DNA of 64,000 bases, from the NCBI GenBank assembly GCA_030789695.1, contig CM061138.1, positions 182,133,051 through 182,197,050 of the forward strand. Direction: 5' to 3'. The notes beneath the pieces are model-generated. The model was not told the origin of the DNA. It did no database searches and worked only from the letters and a program-made list of their open reading frames with translations. The number at the start of each line of letters is the position of its first letter. Position 1 is the first letter of the stretch. This document shows, in pieces, positions 1 to 10,091 of the stretch. Made by a program: the position numbers and the translations under genes. This DNA is from Scilla litardierei. Lineage: Eukaryota; Streptophyta; Magnoliopsida; Asparagales; Asparagaceae.

Positions 1-39
1 GCATGTTAGTTGGTTCAAGAAGAAGAACCAACCGACTAA

Positions 40-540
40 ATGGTGATCTAGTCGGTCGACAATGCTTCTTGGACCGACTAGTTTGCCTTCTCAATTCTAA
101 GCTCTTTACTGTTTACAGTTAGTCGGTCTACGTTGACTCACCGACCGACTAGTTTGTGAACTAGTCGGTCAGTGATGCTTCTTTGACCGACTAGTTGAGC
201 TTCTACTATACATGCCTAGTTACTGTTTGTCGTTAGTCGGTCTATATACATTTGGCGACCGACTAGTTGATGAACTAGTCGGCCAACTTTTGTTCTTGGA
301 GCGACTAATTCTATTTGCTCTCAGACTATTTGTTTTATCTCTTAGTCGGTCTAAGTTGACTCACCGACCGACTAGTTGTGAAACTAGTCGGTTGGCAAGT
401 GTTCTTTGACCGACTAGTTCTGTTAGTCTGAACTTTGACCTATTCCCTGTTCACCAGTTAGTCGGTCCATGTTGATTGACTGACCGACTAGTTGATGAAC
501 TAGTCGGTCAGTTGTTGTTCTTTGACCAACTAGTTTGGTT
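40..540. repeat. Array of inverted CTAGTCGGTC / GACCGACTAG motifs in the LTR
   Basis: About fifteen exact or near-exact copies in alternating orientation occur in 500 bp. Several form hairpins with 8-12 bp stems and short loops, for example around 143-170, 259-286, 365-395 and 479-510. The same array is in the 3' LTR at 10530-11020, and a shorter one lies at 7024-7299. Palindromic LTR motifs are a known Sirevirus feature; this particular motif I do not recognise. Confidence 0.85.
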
Positions 541-598
541 CAGAATAGAGCCGTTGGAGAATTAATTGAAACGTTTTTCTCTCTCTCTTTCCTCTAAC

Positions 599-608
599 CT
601 ATATATAC
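599..608 (+). promoter_or_regulatory. TATA box of the 5' LTR
   Basis: CTATATATAC follows a CT-rich stretch and is conserved at 11088-11097 in the 3' LTR. It lies about 740 bp before the LTR end, so transcription (start of R) is expected near 630. The start site is inferred from the usual TATA spacing. Confidence 0.65.
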
Positions 609-1343
609 TTGTTGAGTTGCATTCATTGTACTCAAGGCTGATATTAAGAGAAGTTTAGAGATCAAAGAGAAATCATTCATTCTCATTCAAAGCTCTTTCA
701 TTCCAATCTTGAATCTCTTCTCACTCTTATTTCAAAAGAGAGATTCATTGATTGTGAGCCTTCCAAGCCAAGTGCTTGATCCTAGGTCACCATCAACCTC
801 ATAGCTCTCCGTCGCAGATCTCCATCTTGGAGCTAGGGGTTGGTGCCTCTTCATCTTCCCCAAAATCCGTTTTGCCCTAAATCGTAAGTTATACTCAAGG
901 CATAGGATTTTGTCAATAAGAAATTTCTATTTCAATTTACTTTGATATTGTAAGTGATTCACTCTCGGTTGTGAGAGTGTGTTTGTGATCCCGGGTTGTG
1001 GGAGTCACAATTTCATTTGTGTATGATTTGACTTGTGAAGGTTTTTCACAAGTATTTCATAGTGGAAATCTTGAGTTAGGGTTTCTAACTCAAGTATCCG
1101 GAGGGGATCCGGGTGGTTGGGACGTAGGATCACCGGGAATAAGTCAGGGAGACTTGGGTGGATCCGAACCCAGTAATATCGTTTGTTTGCGATTGTTTCT
1201 TTGTTGTCTAACATTTACATTTCCGCATTTCCGCATTGTTTGGTAGAGTTTGCAAGGTAATTAGGAATTAGCCTCTTAATTATTTTAAAGTACTATTCAC
1301 CCCCCTCTAGTACTTGTGCAGTAGCTTAGCAGGGCATTACATT

Positions 1344-1356
1344 TGGTATCGGAGCC
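1344..1356 (+). other. Primer-binding site, initiator tRNA-Met type
   Basis: TGGTATCGGAGCC lies two bases after the LTR end. It differs by one base from the usual plant initiator Met complement TGGTATCAGAGC over the first 12 positions. It primes minus-strand DNA synthesis in elements of this kind. Confidence 0.85.
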
Positions 1357-1368
1357 AAGTCTATAGCT

Positions 1369-3608
1369 ATGTCTGTCAATGACAACAAGACCGTTCGTCC
1401 ACCTTCCGACTATAGCACCTTCAAGAATCGTGAAGGAGCGTCTTCGGTAATGGAAGGACACTCCTCAACGAGGCCTCCCTTCTTCAACAGTACCAACTAC
1501 TGGTACTGGAAATGCCGGATGGAAACTTTCCTCCGGAGTGCTTCATTATGGAGGGCCACAATGAAGGAATATGTCGAGCCCGCCGAAGAAGATTTCGAGA
1601 AGTGGACTACCGCGGAGGCCGCCGCGGAGGTAAGCAATGCCAAGGCAATGAACGCCTTGCAATGCGCTTTGGAGCCCGAGGATTTCAACAAGATATGCAC
1701 ATGTAAGAGTGCATATCAAATATGGAACTCCCTCCTCATCTTGCATGAAGTGACTAGTAGGGTAAGAGACTCCAAACTCGTAGTAGTTAATAAAGATTAC
1801 AAGTTATTTCATATGCTACAGGGTGAGAAGATGAAGGAGTACTATGCTCGCTTCGTCGACATCACAAACGAGTTGGGGCTCTAGGTAAGACCTACACCCA
1901 AATGGAGAAAGTCTCGAAGATCATCGATGGACTTCCTTCTAGTTGGGAGAAACGTACCTTCACCATCGAGGAAGGTAATGATATGAAAACTTATACCGTT
2001 GTTCAACTAATGGGTACCTTGATGTCTTATGAGGTACGCAAGGATAGCAAGTTGAAGTTGCAGGAAAAGATGAAGTCCTACCTAACGCAAGACGAGCCAA
2101 AGAAGAAGGCTATTGCTTTCAAGGCCGCTCCATCTACTTCCACATCGATCGATGATGAAAACTCGGAAGACGAGTTGGACTTGGAGTCCATGGCTCTCAT
2201 GGCCAAGAAGTTCAACCGGTTCTTCCGGAAAGGTAACTTTAAAAACAAGTCGAAGTTTAATTCTTCTAATGCCTTCCCTCCTTTGTGTTTCAAATGCAAC
2301 AAGCCAGGACACATGAAAGCGGATTGTCCTCAAAACAAGCACAAGGAGAAGTGGAAGGCGCCGAAGTTCGACAAGTCCAAGAAGTACAAGAAAGGGTACA
2401 AAAAGGGACTTGTCGGGACATTCACCGACTCCGAGGATTCCTCAAGCAGAGAGTCGGATGATGAGCAAGTGGAGCAAGCACACATGTGCTTCGTGGCTAG
2501 AGAGGAAAATGAACAAGGATCTTCCTCCGATGATAGCGACAACGAAGGCGATGCGGTAACAATGGATGACCTTAGGAATGCTAATTCTCAATTGTGGTCT
2601 AAATACACTAAATTAGTAAATAGGTATACTAAAGTAAAAGATGATTTAGCTAGCATCCAAACCTCGCCTAAAACTATCATCACCAACAACGACACCGTTG
2701 TTGAAGAGTTGACGAATGAGATTGTTAATCTCAAGACTCAACTTGAACATGTTAGCATTGAGGATCTGGAGGAACACAAGATATCGGATTTGACTTCTCA
2801 AAACTCGACTTTGAGTATTGAGAATGAAAATCTTAAATCTCGTGTTTATGTGCTCACATCGCAAGTATCCACTTTGGATGCTTCTATGCGTTCTCTCACC
2901 GAGAAATATGAATGCACATTAGGCCGAATTAATAAATTCAATAAGGGTAAGGACCATTTGGATAAAATACTAAGTGACTTACTTCCGGCCAATCACCACA
3001 TTGGCTTGGGGTATACGATGGGAACTTCATCCAAATCGGCCACTACTTTTGTTAGGCCAACTTCCGGTGACTCAACGAGTGGTAGCAAACACTCTATTGG
3101 TAGTTCATCTGCCAATGGTGCTTCCACCTCGTTCACACCCTCTTTCGGAAAGAAACCCACTTTGGGTGGACCTCCAAAGAAGGGTCATGCCTACATGTAC
3201 ACAAATACCATGCCATGTAGGAAAACACATCCTACTCCACATGCTCACACATATGATGATTTCTATGCTACACGTTCATGGGCACGTGCACACAATGTGA
3301 GACACCCTCACGCACGTGTTCCCCCACATGCATATGTTCACCCACATCATCGTATGAATAATTCTCATAATGCACCATTTCATCATGTTCCTTATGCCTA
3401 TCCACGTCATGCATCACGTAGAAATCAACAACGCATGCATGCACCCAATAGGATGAGGGCTCCCAAAATTTTCAAGATTTGGAGCCCAAAGGACACAAGC
3501 ATGAATGAAAAACAAGTTTACATGAATGCTTATTTTTCAAATGTCGTGCATAGTGATAATTATGTGGGGAAGTCTAAGTCCAATTGGACTTGGCTTCCAA
3601 AGGTCTAA
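1369..3608 (+). pseudogene. gag: gag of the Sirevirus element (frameshifted)
   Basis: Nucleocapsid/capsid polyprotein of the copia element. The ATG at 1369 lies 13 bp after the PBS. The N-terminal 171 codons carry the copia Gag signature (FFNSTNYWYWK, tryptophan-rich, then a UBN2-like region) and stop at 1882-1884. The remainder continues in another frame from about 1890 to the TAA at 3606-3608, so a single frame break near 1885 interrupts it. A CCHC zinc knuckle (C-x2-C-x4-H-x4-C) spans 2286-2327. It is followed by Lys-rich and acidic/Ser-rich stretches, a probable coiled coil (about 2560-2980) and an unusual His-rich tail (about 3190-3450). At about 740 codons in total it is long for a copia Gag, as is usual in Sireviruses. 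pol starts in a different frame just downstream. Confidence 0.88.
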
Positions 3609-3661
3609 TCTTTTGGACCCAATGACCTTGGGTACCATGATACGATATTTTCTATCCTTAT

Positions 3662-6600
3662 GTGCTCAAGAAAAAGAAACGGAGCAACAAATTTAAATTT
3701 AGCTCCAAGGGGAATTGGATACTCGATAGCGGGTGTTCAAAACACATGACGGGTGACGCTCAATTGCTCTCCGGAGTGGTGTCCATTGCAAATGGAAACC
3801 GCGTCGTCTTTGGAGGCAACGAGAGCGGAACCATCATAGGTGTTGGTAAAGTGGGTAATCCTTCTAAACCCCTAATAAGTGCTGTTTACATTGTTAAAGG
3901 ATTAAACCACAATCTCATTTCAATAAGTCAACTTTGTGACAAAGGTTACAAAGTTAGCTTTGCGAAAGGAATGTGCCATATTTTGAATAAAAATACTAAT
4001 GATGTATTGTTTTCCGGCACACGCCATAAGGATATATACATCCTAGATCTTCCAAGATCACATGAACAATGTCTAATTGCCAACACAAGCGAACAACACT
4101 TATGGCATCGACGTTTTGGTCATGTGAACTTTGGAACACTATTTAAGCTTTCCAAGTTAAACTCTATTAGAGACTTCCCTAAGCTAGTCTTTCAAAAGAA
4201 AAGCTTTTGTGACTCGTGTCAACGAGGCAAGCTTCCAAAATCGTCTTTTAAACCTAAGAAAAGCATTTCTTCTAAGCGGCCACTAGAGCTATTACATCTA
4301 GATTTATTTGGGCCAACTAGAGTTGCTTCATTAGGAAATGCACGATATGGACTTGTCATTGTTGATGACTTTTCTAGGTTTACTTGGGTATTTTCATCAT
4401 GTAATAAAAATGATGCTTTTGAAAACTTCACAATTTTTGTTAAGAAAGTACAAAATCTCATTGGAACCACCATTGTCACTATTCGTAGTGATCATGGAGG
4501 GGAATTTGAGAATGAGTCTTTTGAGACATTTTGTGATGAAGTTGGTATTACACACACCTTCTCTTTCCCTCGTGCACCTCCTCAAAATGGTGTAGTTGAG
4601 AGAAAGAATAGGACGCTAGTGGAGTGTGCTCGCACTATGCTTGATGATAGCCAACTTGGCCATCAATTTTGGACGGAAACGGTACATACCGCTTGCTATG
4701 TGTTTAATAGAATACTTTTGAGGCCCGACACTAAACAAACTTGTTATGAATTGTTGTTTGGTAGGTTGCCTCAAGTTAAACATTTTCGTGTTTTTGGTTC
4801 AAAATGTTTTATTAAGAACACGTATGGTAGTTTGGACAAATTCGATCCAAGATCCGATGAGGGGATTTTTGTTGGATATTCCTCACGTAGCAAGGCCTAC
4901 CGGATATACAACAAACGAACCTCAACGATCGAGGAATCGCTTCATGTTTCATTCAATGAAGGATTTGTTCCAACTAGAATTACTAATGATGATGACTCTA
5001 TGGATGTCTTATGTGATTCAATTGGTAATTCTAATTCTAATAATTCTATTGATTCTATTGATACTAACCCGACTAATGAAGTTTTTGAGAATGTTCCTAG
5101 TGATCAAGGAATTCCCAAACGGCTTCATACCGTTCGTGACCATCCTCATGAGCAAGTCATTGGCAATATCCATGATAGTGTCAAGACGAGATCTCAAGTC
5201 AACCACTTCGCTCATTGTGCCTTTGCCTCCTCCATAGAGCCAAAGAATGTTAATGAAGCATGCGAAGATAGCGCTTGGATCCTTGCCATGGAAGAGGAAC
5301 TCATTCAATTCGAAAGGAATGAGGTTTGGGAGCTTGTTCCATTTCCTTCGAAGAACCACACCGTCATAGGGACAAAGTGGATCTTCAAGAACAAGACCGA
5401 CGAAAACCAAGTCGTCGTCTGGAACAAAGCTCGGTTAGTAGCTCAAGGCTATCGCCAAGAGGAAGGTATCGATTTCGAAGAATCCTTTGCTCCGGTAGCT
5501 AGATTAGAATCAATTAGATTATTGTTATCTTTTGCATGCCATAAGGATTTTAAATTATTTCAAATGGATGTAAAAAGTGCGTTTTTAAACGGAGATGTTG
5601 TTGAGGAAGTTTATGTTTCTCAACCTCCGGGTTTTATAAATGAAAAATTTCCAAATCATGTTTTCAAACTTAAGAAAGCACTTTACGGTTTGAGACAAGC
5701 TCCTCGAGCTTGGTATGACCGTCTAAAGAATTTTCTTTTGGATTTGGGTTTTAAAATAGGAGAAGTTGATTCCACATTATTTGTTAAGTATTCGAATAAT
5801 GATATAATCTTAGTTCAAATTTATGTTGATGATATCATTTTCGGTGCTACTAACTTTGCTCTCTGCGAAGAGTTTTCTAATGTGATGAAGGATCAATTTG
5901 AGATGAGCCACATGGGTGAGCTCAAATATTTCTTAGGTCTCCAAATTCGCCAAATGAACGATGCAATCTTCATCCACCAAACGAAGTACACGGTGGAGTT
6001 GCTAAAGTGATTTGGAATGGAGAATGCCTCCGGGAAGAAGACTCCAATGAGCACAACTACACATCTTGATAAAGATGCGGGTGGAAAAGATGTAGACATT
6101 CGTCTATATCGAGGTATGATAGGTAGTTTACTTTATCTTACCGCAAGTAGGCCCGATATTATGTTTGCCGTATGTGTATGTGCTCGTTATCAGTCTCAAC
6201 CTAAGGAATCTCACTTAGTAGCGGTAAAACGTATTTTCCGTTATTTAAGTTACACACTTGATTTTGGGTTACTTTATCCAAAATCTAGCACGTTTGAGTT
6301 AATCTCATATAGTGACGCAGATTATGCGGGATGCAAATCCGACAGGAAAAGTACTAGTGGCACTTGCCATTTTATAGGAAATTCTCTTGTCTCCTGGTTT
6401 TCCAAGAAGCAGAATTCCGTATCACTTTCAACCACCGAGGCGGAATATATTGCCGCCGGTGCCGCGTGTGCTCAAGTTCTTTGGATGAGACACACACTTA
6501 AAGACTTTGGTATAAACTGTGATACTTGCCCTATCATGGTGGACAACCAAAGTGCAATATGTCTCTCTAAGAACCCGGTACACCATTCCCGTTCGAAACA

Positions 6601-6772
6601 CATAGATGTCCGTCACCATTTCTTAGATGATCATGTTGCTAAAAAGGACATCATTTTAGTGTACGTTGAAACCCAGAAGCAAATCGCCGATATTTTCACG
6701 AAACCCCTAAAGGAAGACTCCTTTGTGCGGTTACGTCGAGAATTGGGGATTATGGGTGAATCCGAGATTTAA
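3662..6772 (+). pseudogene. pol: pol of the Sirevirus element: protease, integrase, RT, RNase H
   Basis: Copia-type Pol of about 1,035 codons in one frame, broken only by an in-frame TGA at 6008-6010. Order: protease ([13 protein letters not shown] near 3716); GAG-pre-integrase HHCC motif (HLWHRRFGH near 4100, CDSC near 4210); integrase core with the DDE residues in [16 protein letters not shown] and the [10 protein letters not shown] stretch; the chain [37 protein letters not shown] and [14 protein letters not shown] of RT, with YVDD at about 5823; and RNase H (SYSDADYAGC, STTEAEYIA, DNQSAICLSKNP, IADIFTKPL). There is no ATG at the start. The open frame begins after a TGA at 3638-3640, so the protein was either translated by recoding from gag or its 5' junction has decayed. 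Product class and order are certain; activity of this copy is unlikely. Confidence 0.93.
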
Positions 6773-7560
6773 GATTCATTTTTATTTAATAATCTTGCAT
6801 GCTATGAAATTTCATTATATTTGCACATGCTAGATTTATTGGAATTTTCTGGATTTTTTGGTTGAATTTTCGGAATTTTCGCTCGATTTGTTCGTAAACG
6901 TCAAATTTCAGATTTTCGATGTTTAATTGGGTAGTATAATGATTAATGAGAGAATTTCGATGTTTCGTCCAAGTGCGATTAGGAGAGAAATCAAAATTTC
7001 AAAATTTTCAATTTTTGGACTCTCTTAGTTGGTCCAAGCTCATTGGCCGACCGACTAGATTCAGTTCTAGTCGGTCAGTGAATGAGCTTAGACCGACTAA
7101 TTCTTGTCAGGATATTTGGCTTCAGTTACTGTTTACAACTAGTCGGTTCAAGCTCATTGACCGACCGACTAGATCGTGATCTAGTCGGTCAGTGCTTGAA
7201 CTGTGACCGACTAATTGTGACGGGGACAGTTGCGTCTTTTCGACTTCCGATCGATTAAAACTCCATCTAACCGACTTCTTCCACTCCTAGTCGGTTCACA
7301 TTTCTTCTCTCAGCCAAAATCCACCGAGTCTCTTGGTCTTCCATCTCTCCCTCCGTCGTTTTCCGACCATATCTCCGGCCGATCTCACCTAGGGTTTGTT
7401 CTCACTACTCTCCTAGCTCACTAGGGTTCTTTTTCTAGCTCTCTATGGTTTGTTTTCTGCTCTCTAAGGCTTGATTTCGAGTTAGGGTTTCGGCTAGGGC
7501 TTGCTTAGGGTTTGTGATCTTAGATTTCTTGTGTTGATTCGTGCGTGTTGTGTCGCGCTT
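6773..7560 (+). other. Non-coding spacer between pol and ORF3, with LTR-like palindromes
   Basis: No gene seen. The first 250 bp are AT-rich. 7024-7299 contains about nine copies of the TAGTCGGTC motif in both orientations, including two long hairpins, in a stretch that otherwise does not resemble the LTR. 7300-7560 is pyrimidine-rich with repeated CTAGGGTTT/TAGGGTTT words, resembling an untranslated leader for the ORF that follows. Confidence 0.7.
7024..7299. repeat. Internal palindrome cluster upstream of ORF3
   Basis: Two extended inverted repeats are visible. One spans about 7034-7092, with outer arms AAGCTCATT / AATGAGCTT enclosing GACCGACTAG / CTAGTCGGTC. The other spans about 7146-7200, with outer arms TTCAAGC / GCTTGAA enclosing the same inner motif. 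A further single motif lies at about 7288. The inner motif is the one that fills both LTRs. Confidence 0.85.
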
Positions 7561-9151
7561 ATGGCACGTACACGTATTCCGATCCGTCCTACGAGCCCAT
7601 CACCTATGACCGTAGAGCCATCCCCTACGGATCCCAATCAACCTACGCGAACCCCTCCTAAACGCCGATCGAAGACCACCCAACCTTCTTCGTCTTTGCC
7701 TCCTCTTAAGCGTAGGAGGACGGCGACATCGAAACCCCGTGCCCAATCTCAGCCCAAGCCCAAGCCTATGTCTTTCCGTGCTCCCACTCCACCCGATGCT
7801 TCGGATTCCGACACCGAGTACATACCCGAGACTGAGACCCATAGGGATCCCTCACCTTCTCCTAGGCAACCTGAGTCTACCTCCCGACCCCGTACTTCCA
7901 CTCGTCAGCCTAACGGAAAGGGTCCGATGCCGGTGGGCGGTGTCGATATTTCGTTATGTCGTGACGACCCGTTGTGTCTCGCGGCTTACAACCGTATCGA
8001 ACACTGTCCACTGCTTCTGGAGCATTTCATTCAATTTTTAGACTTCCCAGGCCTAGCGGATCTTCTGTCGTCTTCGGGTCTTATCGATTATCTTCGATAT
8101 GACCCCAAGGCGAATCCGCATCCCTACACTCGCTTAGTGAAACTTTTCTACGCCAACCGTGTCCGGGGTCAGTACGACGAGACCCACTTGATTGAGACTA
8201 CTGTCTTGGGAACTCCGATAGTCCTCACAGTAGAAATCTTAGGCGAGTTGATCGGTTGCTCGTCGTCTGGCCTCCTCCCTTCAGATATTTCCGTCGATGA
8301 CATCTCTTCCCTCGATCAGGTCATCCTTTCTGAGATCTTCCATGAGATTCCTCCTGCCATGATTGGCGTCCCCTCGAAGTCGTTCAAGCCTAATGGCTGG
8401 GTCCTAAACTGATCTTGAAGTCGTGCTTACTTTCTAAGTACGGCTCCTCTTCTTTTCCATCACAGCCATTCCTGAAGTTGATCTATGCCATCTTCATGGG
8501 GAGAGAGATTAGCTGGGCTCGGATCATACTCGATAAGATGGATTCTTTCGAGTGTATCCGGAAGTCCACGAAGTCTGCGCATATCCCATATCCGTGCCTT
8601 CTGACACTTGTTTTTCGCCACTTCCGTGTCACTTTGCCTCGTGACGATGAGCGTCCCCTCGGTCCCCCTCTGAATGTGACTGCCGTCAAGAAGTCTCTTG
8701 CGTCGCTCCGTCACGTTCAGAGGACGACCCCCTCTGCTTCAGCGTCTGCTTCTGCCTTAGCTGCTCCCTCTTCCACTCTTGACGAGATCGCACGTTCAGT
8801 GAGACGTATGGAGTCTCGTTATGCTCGTACTGAGGAGATACTTGCTCGTATCGCCTCACGTTTGGGCATTGAGATCCCTCCGTCAGTCTCTTACGAGGAG
8901 GAGTTGGATGAGGAGGAGATTGAGGAGCTTGTTCGTGTTTCTACTCGTGCCCCGAGGGCACTTCTGGAGCTACTGCCTCTTCTGCTGGTGACCCCGAGAG
9001 TACTCCTGTTGCCACCTTTCCTGCGGTGGATGCTTCGACTGGTGCTCCCGAGGCCACTACCATCGCTCCCATGGACACTTCAGTTGATCCGGTGACCACC
9101 CCCACTCCTGCAGAGCCTGCTGCTGCTGCAGATCCAGCCAATATCTCCTGA
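7561..9151 (+). pseudogene. ORF3 (env-position ORF, putative plant transposon protein), frameshifted
   Basis: Third ORF of the element, in the place where Sireviruses can carry an envelope-like gene. I chose the ATG at 7561 because the upstream extension of the frame lacks an ATG. The N-terminal ~130 codons are Pro/Ser/Arg/Lys-rich and look disordered. A folded region follows (about 7930-8650) with a segment (PHPYTRLVKLFYANRV) like the domain often annotated as 'putative plant transposon protein'. Then comes a short predicted coiled coil (about 8770-8870), an acidic run (EEELDEEEIEEL) and an Ala/Thr/Pro-rich tail to the TGA at 9149-9151. The frame changes near 8400 and again near 8945, so this copy is broken. 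I see no signal peptide or clear membrane segment, so 'envelope-like' rests on position only. Confidence 0.7.
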
Positions 9152-10091
9152 GCTTCTCTGAGGACTCTCTCGTTGCACTTTGGATGATAGATCTAGTTGA
9201 GAGTGTGTTGGGTAGGATAGAGTGTGGTTCTGGATATTTTTGACATTTTGATGTATCTTCATGTATTTTGATGTATTTTGGATGGATATCGATATGTTTT
9301 GTGATACTCTGATATATGTGTGATATGATGTTGTATTTTGTGCCCCGATCGTTGGATCGATGTTATGTATGTTGACGGATGTATCATTTTGGTGTACTCA
9401 TGCTTCATTTATATATATACATCGATGTTGACATTTCATTATGTTGTGCACATTTTAATATTTTATATGTCTCTGATGTTTGATTTCGTCGCTCGACGAT
9501 AATACTTGGTTAAATAGAATTCATTTTATGAAAACATAGAATTGTTTTCCATGCACTAAATTAACCAAGAATGTTGATATTGGAGAGTATATTCCATAAC
9601 TCAATTCGTAAAATTAATTTGAGTTTTGATGATTTTATTTATCGATTTTCGACTTTGGTCGCATTGACACGCTCTGATTTAATTCGTATTTTTCTTTGGT
9701 GTCATTTGGACCGTGGTCGTATTCTACTACTCCCGTGCTTTTATTTGAAGCCATTGTTGTTGTCGTTGATCTCCTCCCACTCTTTTTGCTAATGCCAAAG
9801 GGGGAGAGATATAATAATGACATGTGCTAAATGATAATTTAAGCATTTTTCCAAGAATCTAACTTGATATGTTAAATTCAGGGGGAGTTAAGATATAAAA
9901 ATTGGATTTCAAATCCGATATTTCAATAATGGATTCTCATTTTTATACTTTACTCGTCTGCTTGATGCGTATTATTATTATTCATTTTGGAATTAACATG
10001 TCATCAATGCAGGGGGAGTAAGTAAATTACATTTGAATCATTATTTTTTATTATTATTTATGTTGGTTTGTCATCACCAAAAAGGGGGAAA
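9152..10091 (+). other. 3' non-coding region with four polypurine tracts
   Basis: AT-rich stretch with no gene. Four purine tracts of the same type occur: AAAGGGGGAGAGA (9797-9809), AGGGGGAG (9880-9887), AGGGGGAG (10011-10018) and AAAAAGGGGGAAA (10079-10091). The last abuts the 3' LTR and is the functional candidate for priming plus-strand DNA. Repeated polypurine tracts upstream of the 3' LTR are a known Sirevirus hallmark. Confidence 0.85.

Larger units (their letters stand above)
1..1341 (+). repeat. 5' LTR of the Sirevirus element (3' three-quarters)
   Basis: It matches 10491-11829 with scattered substitutions and a net 2-bp length difference. It ends in CA at 1340-1341, two bases before the primer-binding site. 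Positions 1-545 are packed with inverted copies of a 9-10 base motif (TAGTCGGTC and its complement). A TATA box follows at 599-608, then a pyrimidine-rich leader and U5. Confidence 0.93.

Noticed and set aside
1..400. Target duplication of the Sirevirus element
   Set aside because: The 5' end lies outside the window, so the bases after 11829 cannot be compared.
40..540. CRISPR-like regular repeat array in the LTR
   Set aside because: Motifs are too short, unevenly spaced and alternate in orientation; the context is a plant LTR.
7561..7600. Histone H3-like start (MART) at ORF3 and again at 50074
   Set aside because: Similarity stops after four to five residues; the rest is retrotransposon protein.
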